NCBI GenBank assembly: GCA_030619685.1
Contig: JAUXAX010000033.1
Span: forward strand, 1 to 21,594
Origin: Dehalococcoidia bacterium
GTDB taxonomy: Bacteria > Chloroflexota > Dehalococcoidia > SZUA-161
Length of the DNA: 21,594 nucleotides
Direction: 5' to 3'
The position numbers and the translations under genes are program-made. Within the stretch, counting starts at the first letter, position 1, and every line of letters starts with the position of its first letter. This document shows positions 1 to 7,207 of the stretch, piece after piece. The notes under the pieces were generated by a model. That model was not told the DNA's origin, ran no database searches, and worked only from the letters and a program-made list of their open reading frames with translations.

Positions 1-347
1 AGCTCCCCTATGACTACCTCAGCCGTGGAGAACACCGTCGCCTCGGCGAGATGACCCCCTCGGCAGATATCCTGTCGCGAAAGTTGGATGTGTATGTGGA
101 TTATCGGGCTATCACTTTGCTGCGCCACTGAGCCCTGAGCACAGACAATCTCCAGTGGACCAGAGTAGTCCACACCGTCGTATTTCCCCGGGAGTTCCGT
201 CAAGAAATTGAGACGGGCGCTTTCCACAGAGCCAATAATACCAATAACGACACCAGAGGAGATGTTATGCTCCCGGCAATAGCGGGCTATCTCGCCGAGC
301 AACTCCTGCCCCGGTTTGACCCTGAATACATGCACCTTGTTGAACAA
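1..347 (-). CDS. PPC (DUF296) domain protein, cut by the left edge
   Basis: The reading frame is open from a TTG start at 347 to the window edge, so about 115 N-terminal residues are visible and the C-terminus is missing. An AAGAGGAG ribosome binding site lies 8 bases before the TTG, and an in-frame TGA lies just upstream, which fixes the start. The protein matches the pattern of PPC/DUF296 domains: VKPGQELL near the start, then GSVESARL, GPLEIVCAQGS, an IHIHIQ strand and the GGHL signature, followed by the AEVVI strand. In plants this domain occurs in AT-hook DNA-binding proteins. Bacterial members are free-standing trimers whose role is mostly unknown, so DNA binding is not implied here. 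It lies 145 bases downstream of the DUF6125-like gene on the same strand and may share its transcript. A GTG at 335 is a possible alternative start but is less well placed relative to the ribosome binding site. The family call is firm; the function is not. Confidence 0.8.
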   Translation of the reverse strand, partial: MFNKVHVFRVKPGQELLGEIARYCREHNISSGVVIGIIGSVESARLNFLTELPGKYDGVDYSGPLEIVCAQGSVAQQSDSPIIHIHIQLSRQDICRGGHLAEATVFSTAEVVIGE

Positions 348-398
348 CTGCTTAACTCCTCTTCAGACCCACCAGCACCATCTTAGCACAAAGTTTGA

Positions 399-481
399 GT
401 CTCTGACGTCCAAAGTGGCTCCCCTTCTTTATGTCTGTGGGGGCCGACTTCCTCCTTCTGCTCCAGCGCGTTGTCAGAGAC
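399..481. repeat. Widely spaced 9-bp inverted repeat between two minus-strand genes
   Basis: GTCTCTGAC at 399-407 and GTCAGAGAC at 473-481 are exact inverted copies separated by 65 bases. They lie in the gap between the DUF6125-like gene and the PPC gene. In RNA they could pair to enclose the intervening stretch. No U-run follows, so a simple terminator is not supported. The repeat could also be chance. Confidence 0.35.
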
Positions 482-492
482 CGTCCAGATTG

Positions 493-1056
493 CTAGATGT
501 CCGGCTTTGCTTTGATTCTGAGAGTATAGGCGCATTCCCGCCCATGGGCCTTCATGCATTTACCTAAAGGTGGGGTCATTTCGTACTCCACACCTAAGCC
601 TTCGAGCCAGCCGCTGACTCGTGCGAATACTCCACAGTCAAATTCGTCGGCCACACCGGCATGTGTGGCGTTATTGCAGGCAAAGCAACTTTTTACGTGG
701 ACTTGATACGTGTCCTCGTCAGTCTTGATAATGTCATAATCGATAAGATTAGGTGCGACAAGGCCGATGAAGATTTCCCCCGCCAGCATGAAGTCTTCGA
801 CGGTCTTCACCGGCGGCAACTGCACAGCGCGAGCAACCCGTTGGGCTTCAACCTTGCCGATCTCACGTACGGCAGCTTGATTTACGCGGTTCGCGGCCTC
901 CATGCCATACTCCCCGGCTACCGCCATGAACCAGCGGGCGTCGTGTGACATCCAGCATTTGACGAGGAGTGCCTCCCGTTCCGCGGGCAAGAGCCGGCGC
1001 AACAGCTCGTTAGCCTGTTGCCTCAACTTGGGCTGTAGGTTTCCCCGATTACTCAT
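493..1056 (-). CDS. DUF6125-like cysteine-containing protein
   Basis: This 187-residue cytoplasmic protein has no signal peptide or membrane segment. Its N-terminal half carries the pattern SHDARWF (residues 37-43), then GMEAAN and a helix with EAQRVARA around 70-77. I associate this pattern with the DUF6125 family, which is common in anaerobes including Dehalococcoidia. The C-terminal half has cysteines at 124, 127, 141, 167 and 175. The CFAC pair and the later cysteines look like a metal or small-ligand site of the kind seen in V4R-related or L-2-amino-thiazoline-4-carboxylate hydrolase-like folds. That function is inferred, not shown. The ATG at 1056 has a GAAGGGAG ribosome binding site four bases upstream. 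A good promoter precedes it at 1179-1207. The PPC gene lies downstream on the same strand. The gene looks intact; the family call is moderately sure and the biochemical role unknown. Confidence 0.65.
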   Translation of the reverse strand: MSNRGNLQPKLRQQANELLRRLLPAEREALLVKCWMSHDARWFMAVAGEYGMEAANRVNQAAVREIGKVEAQRVARAVQLPPVKTVEDFMLAGEIFIGLVAPNLIDYDIIKTDEDTYQVHVKSCFACNNATHAGVADEFDCGVFARVSGWLEGLGVEYEMTPPLGKCMKAHGRECAYTLRIKAKPDI

Positions 1057-1174
1057 CGAGCTCCCTTCTAGCTTATCTCCTTACTCGCGGCGCGCAACAG
1101 CGCATAGCGGGTCTGGTGTTGCCCCCAGTTAGCCGGCAGGGTCTCACGCGAGTGAGGTCTGTACTCTATTTCCT

Positions 1175-1207
1175 CTAGAATCTAGCATCACCTACGATGA
1201 GTGTCAA
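1175..1207 (-). promoter_or_regulatory. Promoter of the DUF6125-like gene with palindrome over the -10 box
   Basis: Read on the minus strand, a perfect TTGACA -35 (1202-1207) is followed by 17 bases and then TAGATT (1179-1184). A TG one base before TAGATT gives an extended -10. The -10 sits inside an 11-base palindrome, CTAGAATCTAG (1175-1185), which could be a repressor site. The predicted transcript starts near 1172, giving an untranslated leader of about 115 bases. Confidence 0.6.
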
Positions 1208-1325
1208 GCTCAGTAAAGCCGCCGCCGGATGGTCAGGTGTATGGCTGTTTGCCTGTCTGACCTCCAGCTAGAACAGATGCTTTCCACAGAGCACAGTGAG
1301 GGCTCTTCTCCGCCTTCGACCCGTC

Positions 1326-1334
1326 TGCTATACT
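1326..1334 (+). promoter_or_regulatory. Extended -10 promoter directly before mntP
   Basis: TGCTATACT gives an extended -10 (TG, one base, TATACT at 1329-1334). No good -35 is visible; TTCTCC at 1306-1311 is weak. Transcription should begin around 1341-1343, at or within two bases of the mntP GTG, so the messenger is probably leaderless. Confidence 0.55.
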
Positions 1335-1342
1335 AGACTGCA

Positions 1343-1903
1343 GTGGATTTACTCTCAATTCTCCTGATCGCTGTCAGCTTGTCCCTGGACTGCTTTGCTG
1401 TCGCCATCGGCGGCAGCATCTCGATGCCAAGCCTTTCCCACCGCCAGGTGTTGCGCGTCTCCCTCTCCTTCGGGCTCTTCCAGGCGGGGATGCTAACTCT
1501 GGGGTGGCTGGCCGGGCACACAATAGTTGACATAATTGAAAGCTTCGCCCACTGGATGGCCTTCGGTTTGCTGTCGCTGGTCGGCGCAAGAATGCTCTGG
1601 GAGTCATTCCACTCAGTCGAGGACGACCGTCAACGCACCGACATCACGAGAGGACTTGCTCTCCTCACCCTGTCGGTGGCGACCAGCATCGATGCGCTGG
1701 CGGTAGGATTGAGCCTGGGCTTCCTGGAGTCCCGGCTCCTCATCGCCGCCATCGCAATTGGCAGCGTTGCCTTCCTCTTCACAGCCGCCGGTTTCTACTT
1801 CGGCAGCAGAATCGGCAGATTGCTGGGGCGGTGGGCTGAGATTCTCGGCGGGGTAGTCCTGATAGGCCTCGGGCTCAGGATTCTTGTAACACACATCCTT
1901 TAA
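1343..1903 (+). CDS. mntP: Manganese efflux pump MntP
   Basis: MntP is an inner-membrane exporter that removes excess Mn(II) from the cell. The 186-residue length, about six hydrophobic segments and internal two-fold repeat fit the family. The conserved acidic residues are present: Asp16 in the first helix (SLSLD) and the matching Asp in the second repeat (ATSIDALAVG). The C-terminus (AEILGGVVLIGLGLRIL) is also characteristic. The GTG at 1343 places Asp16 at the same distance from the N-terminus as in the E. coli protein, which supports this start although there is no ribosome binding site. An extended -10 ending at 1334 implies a leaderless messenger. I looked for a yybP-ykoY type manganese riboswitch upstream and saw none; with leaderless transcription there would be no room for one. 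The gene stands alone between two minus-strand units. Confidence 0.93.
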   Translation: MDLLSILLIAVSLSLDCFAVAIGGSISMPSLSHRQVLRVSLSFGLFQAGMLTLGWLAGHTIVDIIESFAHWMAFGLLSLVGARMLWESFHSVEDDRQRTDITRGLALLTLSVATSIDALAVGLSLGFLESRLLIAAIAIGSVAFLFTAAGFYFGSRIGRLLGRWAEILGGVVLIGLGLRILVTHIL

Positions 1904-2063
1904 AGACGACGCCATCTGAGTGGTTGCAGCATTGTAGATGAAAGAGATCTCATCTTACTGAAAGAAGTGTCCTAGATGGGTTCCGATTGCCTGGGCGGTA
2001 AGCAGCCAGAGCAAGGCGTACTTTTTCTGTCTGCCCGCATGATGTACGTCCAGGGGCGTCCGC
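1904..2063. other. Intergenic region with no recognised gene
   Basis: This stretch holds the convergent ends of mntP (plus) and the small basic protein gene (minus). No convincing terminator was seen: the short repeat GATGA/TCATC near 1940 lacks a U-run. No RNA gene was recognised. Confidence 0.4.
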
Positions 2064-2282
2064 CTATTCTGAATCAGGGGACTCGCCGTAGTCGTTCTGA
2101 ATTAAACCAGCATTTGCAAGCTCGTCAGGCAAGGGCTGGTTGTGCTTCCAAAAGGTGGCTGCTAGCTTCCGCGCCTTCTTCACCTTGTCCTTGGGTGATA
2201 TTGGCTCGAACCTGAGATTGAACGCTTGGAGCTCGATGGCGTCCCAGTCGATGTGTTTTCGCTTTCTTTTGGTTTTGGCCAC
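2064..2282 (-). CDS. Small basic protein of unknown function
   Basis: I do not recognise this 72-residue protein. The GTG at 2282 is chosen because AAAGGAG lies eight bases upstream. The longer frame from an ATG at 2321 would have that ribosome binding site inside it. The N-terminus is strongly basic (AKTKRKRKH), followed by the WDAIELQAFNLRFEP segment, a charged helix (KDKVKKARKLAATFWK) and an acidic tail (GESPDSE). There is no signal peptide or membrane segment. A basic N-terminus in so short a protein could mean nucleic acid or ribosome contact, but that is only a guess. A perfect inverted repeat with 7-base arms lies just upstream at 2318-2339. The good ribosome binding site and non-random composition favour a real gene, but a chance frame is possible. 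Confidence 0.55.
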   Translation of the reverse strand: MAKTKRKRKHIDWDAIELQAFNLRFEPISPKDKVKKARKLAATFWKHNQPLPDELANAGLIQNDYGESPDSE

Positions 2283-2317
2283 GTCGTTTGCTCCTTTTAC
2301 AGGTCTATCCAGCATTA

Positions 2318-2339
2318 GCATACCTTCAATCTGGTATGC
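2318..2339. repeat. Inverted repeat GCATACC-N8-GGTATGC upstream of the small protein gene
   Basis: The two 7-base arms at 2318-2324 and 2333-2339 are exact inverted copies with an 8-base spacer, 36 bases upstream of the predicted GTG. The size and symmetry suit a dimeric regulator site, or a hairpin in the leader. No strong -35/-10 pair was found to fix its position in the promoter. Confidence 0.45.
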
Positions 2340-2484
2340 ATGCTATGGCTCTTTCGGACAATTGTGGATGGAAAATCGTACTGCAGTTACCAGGGACAGA
2401 CGGCTGGGGCGCTGAGGGGAAGTTGAGAAAATGCTTTGGCTGACTTTACAATGCCTAGCAATGAACCTTCGTAATGTCCTCACG
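2340..2484. other. Intergenic region with no recognised gene
   Basis: This region lies downstream of the second permease gene and upstream of the small protein gene. The plus-strand frame overlapping its right end lies antisense to the permease and looks like a shadow. No terminator or RNA gene was recognised. Confidence 0.35.
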
Positions 2485-3546
2485 CTAGACCGCGTACTGT
2501 CTTTTTCTGCTCAATGTAAAGGCCACCAGGGCGATCAGCACTATGTTCAGCCCGATGAGGATAAGGACCTCCGCGGCGATTTCAGGCCAGCCACCGCCTC
2601 GCTGGCTTATTTCGACGATTGGCTCAATGATGTAGTAGGTGGGAAAGATCTTCCCAATCCATTGTGGCAATCCCGGAAACAGGTAGATAACCACAGGGGC
2701 ATAGAGAAGAATCCCCAGGATCTTCATGATAGCAAAGAACGATGTGAGGTCCTTGACTATGGAGCCAACAAGCAGTCCTATTCCTGCAGCCATTACTGAG
2801 CCGAGGAACAGCAACATTATCAGCAGGCCCGGCTGGCTGCCCAGGGCCTGATTCAATGCCAGGATCACGACGCCCATGAGCACACAGATGATAACTCCAA
2901 GCAGCCCTTTGGCCAAGAATACCTCGCCTATGGTTGCAGGTGTTACGACCAGTGCGTCAACGGTCTTTTTCTCCTTCTCCTGTAACAGCGATGTCCCCGA
3001 TAACGCCACACCGGCAACCGTAATCGTCATGAGGACGATAAAGGGTAGCAGGCGGTCCTCCCAGGGTATGCTCTCCTGGTCTCCCAGCGTGACAGTTTCG
3101 ATCTCCACGGGGGCTTCCTGCCCAGCCAGTTCCCTTATCAGATTCGTCACGGTCACAGTTAGTATGGTGCGGTTCTTGGCTAGGCTTTCCCCCCAAATGT
3201 AGATCGGGATCTTCACCTTGTCTCCTTGTAGAACGGAACTATCGAAATCCTGGGGAAGGACCAAGCCACCATCTACTGCACCTTCCGCAACTGCCTTCTT
3301 GAGCTCAGAGACTGTGCCATACTCATTGCTGGTCACTGAAGTATGTGCTTCGATCATGGCCACCAGTTGGGAGTCTCCCTCATCCACGATTCCCAGTGTG
3401 GCTTCATCGGCGAACAGAGTGCCAAAAACGAGAGTGACTACCAGCGAGATAACTATTGGAACTGCAAATGCTAAGACAAAGAAGAAATTCTTTGGGCCCT
3501 GGAAGACTTCTTTGCCGAGAAGGATACCTACACGTCTCAAGTTCAT
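2485..3546 (-). CDS. ABC-2 type exporter permease, second of a pair
   Basis: This 353-residue integral membrane subunit of an ABC exporter has one N-terminal transmembrane helix (about residues 20-43). A large extracytoplasmic domain follows to about 190, then five hydrophobic segments to the C-terminus, as in ABC2_membrane_3 (NatB/LnrN-like) permeases. The cytoplasmic coupling segment EKEKKTVDALVVTP follows the second helix. The start at 3546 is set by GGAGGAAG seven bases upstream. A longer upstream frame exists, but it lies inside the preceding permease gene. The ATG overlaps the upstream stop as ATGA (3543-3546), so the two are probably translationally coupled. It resembles its neighbour in length and layout (EEVERRTAWALLVTP there), so the two are diverged duplicates that probably form a heterodimer. 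The substrate cannot be told from sequence. Confidence 0.88.
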   Translation of the reverse strand: MNLRRVGILLGKEVFQGPKNFFFVLAFAVPIVISLVVTLVFGTLFADEATLGIVDEGDSQLVAMIEAHTSVTSNEYGTVSELKKAVAEGAVDGGLVLPQDFDSSVLQGDKVKIPIYIWGESLAKNRTILTVTVTNLIRELAGQEAPVEIETVTLGDQESIPWEDRLLPFIVLMTITVAGVALSGTSLLQEKEKKTVDALVVTPATIGEVFLAKGLLGVIICVLMGVVILALNQALGSQPGLLIMLLFLGSVMAAGIGLLVGSIVKDLTSFFAIMKILGILLYAPVVIYLFPGLPQWIGKIFPTYYIIEPIVEISQRGGGWPEIAAEVLILIGLNIVLIALVAFTLSRKRQYAV

Positions 3547-4604
3547 TGAAACTTCCTCCTCAGCACCCGGATTCCGGCTAGGAGAATGACGAAATCGAAG
3601 CCTGCGAGTATGAGCAAGTTGCGCCACACATCGCTCCAACCGGCCCCGAAATTTGATACCTGGTATATAGTGTCTGTGAGATAGTAGGAGGGAATGACCT
3701 TGATCCAGTCAGACACGGCGCCTGGGATCATGATTCCCACCGCGGGAATGCTAAGGATAACAAGAGCAGGGACTCCCCAGGCAGTAACCGAGAGGAAATC
3801 CTTGCTCAATGAAGCCATGAGAAAGGCCACACCCGTCACAAGCACCGCCCCGAGTAGCAACGCTGTGGCGATTATCAGAGGCTGTGCATTCATTCCCCCA
3901 ACGACCCCCAGGAGCAGCAGGGCCTGGCTGAAGGCCAGGAGGGTGCCCAGGACTGCCTTGGCGGTGAAGAGGTCTCTGACTGTCATCGGGGTTACCAGCA
4001 GCGCCCAAGCCGTGCGCCGCTCGACCTCCTCGCTGATCAGGCCGGCCAGGCCAAAGGTCTCGGTCATCAGGACAAAGACTGCAAAAAGCGAACGCATGCG
4101 GTCTCTCTGCGGTATCTGCGCTCCTGCCATGTCCGGTCCCAGAATCTCCGGCTGCCAATCGATATTCAATGTCTGACCGGTTTGCAGATAGGCCATTTCT
4201 GTGACGAGAACGTAGACGACCTCCCTGATTTCGTCAGGCATGTCCGAAGCGAAGTACGCCTTGATCTCAGGCGGCTGATTCAAGCCAAACTTTTCCATTA
4301 TGTCGGCCGGGAAAACCAGCCCAGCCTCATATCTACCCCCAGTAACGCCCTCCTTGAGCGCCTCTTCGGACTCCACCTGTTCGATTTCCAGGCCCCTTTC
4401 TGCCTCTTGCATCAACTCTAAGGCCGGGGGAACCACCGGTGCGTAGAGTCCGATCTCCAGGGTTTCATCGACCGAGTTCGGCATTACAAAGTAGATTACA
4501 GCAAACATGACCAGGGCAAGCACGGTTATCACGGCAAAGAACCGGTTCCTGAAGAATAGGGTGAAATCCTTGGAAATAAGGGCACCGATAGAGCGCCAGT
4601 TCAT
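3543..4604 (-). CDS. ABC-2 type exporter permease, first of a pair
   Basis: This 353-residue membrane subunit has the same layout as its downstream neighbour: a single helix at about residues 22-42 (FAVITVLALVMFAVIYF), an extracytoplasmic domain to about 165, then a cluster of five to six hydrophobic helices. The coupling region EEVERRTAWALLVTPMT and the later LSKDF segment match equivalent places in the other permease. It sits between the ATPase gene (ATGA overlap at 4601-4604) and the second permease (ATGA overlap at 3543-3546), a compact three-gene exporter operon. By family this could move a lipid, peptide, antibiotic or sodium ion. Nothing here decides among them. Confidence 0.88.
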   Translation of the reverse strand: MNWRSIGALISKDFTLFFRNRFFAVITVLALVMFAVIYFVMPNSVDETLEIGLYAPVVPPALELMQEAERGLEIEQVESEEALKEGVTGGRYEAGLVFPADIMEKFGLNQPPEIKAYFASDMPDEIREVVYVLVTEMAYLQTGQTLNIDWQPEILGPDMAGAQIPQRDRMRSLFAVFVLMTETFGLAGLISEEVERRTAWALLVTPMTVRDLFTAKAVLGTLLAFSQALLLLGVVGGMNAQPLIIATALLLGAVLVTGVAFLMASLSKDFLSVTAWGVPALVILSIPAVGIMIPGAVSDWIKVIPSYYLTDTIYQVSNFGAGWSDVWRNLLILAGFDFVILLAGIRVLRRKFQ

Positions 4605-5464
4605 GCTTGCAGCCCCCGGCCGGTGATCTGAATGAAGATGTCTTCCAAAGTGGCCTCCTCACTGTGAATGGTGACCACCTTCTTCTGTGAGAAAAGGTCA
4701 TGTACGGCGTCGGGAGTATCAGCCGTGTCCAGCGGGATCTCAAGATACTCCAGCCCGCTGTCGGCTACCACTTCCGCCTTGAGCGCTCGTTTGCCATAGG
4801 TTTGTTTGAGGTTATGCGGTGTATCCAGAGCAACGATCTTCCCCTGGTTGATGAAGGCCACCCGGTCGCTAAGCTTGTCGGCCTCCATCATATCGTGGGT
4901 GGTCAGAAAGACAGTGGCTCCGCGCTCACGCTCCTCAAGGATTACGGTGCGGATCGCCTCGGCAGATACGGGATCCAGACCGGAGGTGGGCTCATCAAGG
5001 AACAATATCTTGGGCCGATTGACCAGGCTGCGTGCTACCATAAGACGCTGCTTCATTCCCTTGGAGAACTCCTCTACCCTGTGTTTCCCCCAACCTTCAA
5101 GGCCGACACGTCTCAGGAGCGCATCATCATCAAATCGAGTTACGCCAAACAAGCGTGCGAACAATCTCAGGTTTTCGCTGGCGCTCATCTGTTCATAGAG
5201 ATTGGTGTCCTCAAAACAAACGCCTATTTCACCCTGCACCTTTTGGGAATCCCGGGCAATATCCCGACCCAGCACAGTTGCCCTGCCGCCTTTGGGTTTT
5301 AGCTGACCCGTCAGCATCCTCCAGGCGGTTGTCTTGCCAGCGCCGTTGGGGCCAAGGAAGCCCAGAATCTCGCTGTCAGCCACATGGAAGCTGATATGAT
5401 CCACAGCGACCAAATCGCCATACCAGTAGGTCAATTCCTCAGCAACAATTGAATAGTCCGCCAT
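4601..5464 (-). CDS. ABC exporter ATP-binding subunit
   Basis: This 287-residue cytoplasmic ATPase powers the two permeases encoded just downstream. It has Walker A GPNGAGKTT (38-46), signature FSKGMKQRL (133-141), Walker B LFLDEP (154-159) with catalytic Glu158, the D-loop SGLD, and switch His190. The Q-loop position reads CFEDTNLY, with Glu85 where Gln is usual. The signature has SKG instead of SGG. The SKG form is common in the CcmA/NatA-like branch of ABC-2 exporters, and the Glu may also be a subfamily trait. Residues after about 220 form the small C-terminal domain typical of drug and antibiotic exporter ATPases. The ATG at 5464 follows GGAGG nine bases upstream; an upstream extension to 5533 has no such support. 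An inverted repeat over the probable -10 lies about 75 bases upstream. Confidence 0.93.
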   Translation of the reverse strand: MADYSIVAEELTYWYGDLVAVDHISFHVADSEILGFLGPNGAGKTTAWRMLTGQLKPKGGRATVLGRDIARDSQKVQGEIGVCFEDTNLYEQMSASENLRLFARLFGVTRFDDDALLRRVGLEGWGKHRVEEFSKGMKQRLMVARSLVNRPKILFLDEPTSGLDPVSAEAIRTVILEERERGATVFLTTHDMMEADKLSDRVAFINQGKIVALDTPHNLKQTYGKRALKAEVVADSGLEYLEIPLDTADTPDAVHDLFSQKKVVTIHSEEATLEDIFIQITGRGLQA

Positions 5465-5535
5465 AGCGTCTTTCCTCCAACCGTTTCTCCGCACGTCGGC
5501 TTGATACCGTGCACTCCTCAAGACATGGTTCACCC

Positions 5536-5574
5536 CATACTATAAGTATGAGCACATTCTGGAAGTTGAGTCAA
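5536..5574 (-). promoter_or_regulatory. Promoter of the ABC exporter operon with an inverted-repeat operator
   Basis: On the minus strand TTGACT (5569-5574) is followed after 18 bases by CATACT (5545-5550). This -10 is one arm of a perfect inverted repeat, CATACT-N3-AGTATG (5536-5550). The overlap suggests a dimeric repressor such as a GntR, PadR or TetR type, but no regulator gene is present in the window. The leader to the ATG at 5464 would be roughly 75 bases. Confidence 0.55.
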
Positions 5575-5670
5575 TACCGAACAAACACATCGCTCACGAC
5601 GAAGCCCTCAAAGACGCAGAAGGACGGGCGGGAAGGAGCACCTTGCCAGACAATCTCAACAACAGCCACC

Positions 5671-5699
5671 TTGTGCACCCCTGCCCAATCCCCTATAAT
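5671..5699 (+). promoter_or_regulatory. Promoter of the pab operon
   Basis: TTGTGC (5671-5676), a 17-base spacer and a perfect TATAAT (5694-5699) precede pabB. Transcription should start near 5706, leaving a leader of about 35 bases. No leader peptide or attenuator is visible, which fits folate rather than tryptophan control. Confidence 0.65.
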
Positions 5700-5737
5700 C
5701 TAGGCAAAACACCAACTGCGTCTAAATCCGTGGTCAG

Positions 5738-7207
5738 GTGATGAACAAGATCGGTAGCAGCATCCAACGCCTGCCCCTGGTGGAGGAGATTCATAATCCA
5801 CCCAGCGCCCCCCGGGCCTTTGAGCTGTTCCGGGATAAGCCTTTCAGCTTCTTCCTCGACAGCGGCATGGACCCCCAAAAGCTGGGGCGCTACTCCTTCA
5901 TAGGCAGCAGCCCCTTTCTGGTGATGAGAAGCCGCGGCGAAGAGATCTCCCTACTCAGCCCCGAAGGCGAGAGGGTAGTCTTCGGCAATCCCTTCGACGT
6001 ACTGGGGGAACTGCTCCAGGAATATAGGCTTGACGGGAATCCCACCACGCTGCCCTTCGTCGGGGGAGCGGTGGGCTACCTGGGCTATGACCTGGGCCAT
6101 TTCATCGAGAAGCTGCCCTCCAGAGCAGTGGATGACCTGCAGCTACCCGAGTGCTATCTTGGCTTTTACGATGCAGTTATCGTCTTCGACCACCTTGAGG
6201 GCAGGGCTTATGTCGCCGCCACCGGCTTCCCGGAAAGGGAGGGCAGCAGGAAAGCCAGGGCCGGGGCTTGCCTTGAGGAGTTGCAGCGAATTCTGGCTGA
6301 AACGCCCTGCCCGGAGGACTATGAGGACGAGTATTCCCAACAGCCTGTTAGTGGCCCCGTCGGCTTGCGCTCCAACTTCACCCACGAGGGCTACGTCGAG
6401 GCGGTGGAGACTGCCAGGGAATATATCGGAGCCGGCGACATATTTCAGGTTAATCTTTCCCAACGATTCGAGGCCGATATGCCTTTGCCCCCCTACGAAC
6501 TCTACCGCCGACTGCGGCGGATCAACCCCGCCCCCTTTGCCAGCTATCTCAACTTCGATGGCGTGACCGTGGTCAGCGCCTCTCCAGAAAGGTTTCTGCG
6601 CGTCCGCAACGACCTGGTGGAGACCCGGCCCATAAAGGGCACCAGGCCCCGCGGCAAAGACCCGACATCCGACCAGAAACTGGCCCAGGAGTTGGTGCAC
6701 AGCGCCAAGGATCGCGCGGAGCACGTGATGATCGTGGACCTGGAGAGGAACGACCTGGGGCGAGTTTGCCGCTACGGGACGGTGAGGGTCAGCGAACTGA
6801 CGGCTCTGGAGAAGTACGCCACCGTGTTTCACCTCACCTCAACCGTTGAGGGACGGCTTCGGCCGGACAAGGGCGTTATCGACCTGCTCAAGGCCACCTT
6901 CCCCGGCGGCTCCATCACCGGTGCGCCCAAGGTGAGGGCTATGGAGATCATCGACGAGCTTGAGCCCACCCGGAGGAGCGTCTACACCGGGTCCATCGGC
7001 TACATCGGCTTCGATGGGGGGCTCGACCTCAACATCGTCATCCGCACCATCCTGGTTAAGGAAGGCAGGGCCTATTTTCAGGTAGGTGGGGCGGTGGTCT
7101 ACGATTCCGATCCCGAGGGGGAATACATAGAAACACTGGACAAGGCCAAGGCCCTGATCCATGCCCTGAGCATGGTTCCAGAGCTGGTGACGGAGGGTGC
7201 AAGATGA
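5738..7207 (+). CDS. pabB: Aminodeoxychorismate synthase component I
   Basis: PabB converts chorismate and amidotransferase-derived ammonia to 4-amino-4-deoxychorismate, the precursor of 4-aminobenzoate for folate. The 489 residues contain the N-terminal domain (FFLDSG, then RYSFIGSSPF at 51-60) and the chorismate-binding domain. Visible motifs are FQVNLSQRF (236-244), PIKGT (298-302), DLERNDLG (334-341) and GSITGAPK (391-398). Lys300 in PIKGT is the active-site lysine of PabB; anthranilate synthase TrpE has Ala there. The N-terminal LDSG replaces the LLES tryptophan-binding motif of TrpE. Both features, with pabA and pabC downstream, argue against trpE. The start may be GTG 5738 or ATG 5741, and neither has a well-spaced ribosome binding site. 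The stop overlaps the pabA start as ATGA. Confidence 0.92.
   Translation: MMNKIGSSIQRLPLVEEIHNPPSAPRAFELFRDKPFSFFLDSGMDPQKLGRYSFIGSSPFLVMRSRGEEISLLSPEGERVVFGNPFDVLGELLQEYRLDGNPTTLPFVGGAVGYLGYDLGHFIEKLPSRAVDDLQLPECYLGFYDAVIVFDHLEGRAYVAATGFPEREGSRKARAGACLEELQRILAETPCPEDYEDEYSQQPVSGPVGLRSNFTHEGYVEAVETAREYIGAGDIFQVNLSQRFEADMPLPPYELYRRLRRINPAPFASYLNFDGVTVVSASPERFLRVRNDLVETRPIKGTRPRGKDPTSDQKLAQELVHSAKDRAEHVMIVDLERNDLGRVCRYGTVRVSELTALEKYATVFHLTSTVEGRLRPDKGVIDLLKATFPGGSITGAPKVRAMEIIDELEPTRRSVYTGSIGYIGFDGGLDLNIVIRTILVKEGRAYFQVGGAVVYDSDPEGEYIETLDKAKALIHALSMVPELVTEGAR

Noticed and set aside
3..131. Plus-strand frame at the left edge that resembles a transposase tail
   Set aside because: The opposite strand encodes a convincing PPC domain over the same bases, with a ribosome binding site and GGHL motif, so the plus-strand frame is a shadow.
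1057..1342. Possible yybP-ykoY manganese riboswitch before mntP
   Set aside because: No matching conserved loops were seen, and the predicted transcript starts at the mntP start codon.
3547..3639. Upstream extension of the second permease
   Set aside because: It lies inside the preceding permease gene, and the ATG at 3546 has a strong ribosome binding site and the usual ATGA overlap.
5465..5533. Upstream extension of the ABC ATPase
   Set aside because: It falls in the probable leader next to the operator-like repeat, and the ATG at 5464 has GGAGG upstream and begins at the usual place for the family.
5700..5740. Possible tryptophan attenuator before the chorismate operon
   Set aside because: The leader is only about 35 bases, with no tryptophan codons in a leader peptide and no alternative hairpins.
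6143..6832. Long minus-strand frame of 229 codons inside pabB
   Set aside because: It is antisense to a fully conserved pabB and has no recognisable domain.
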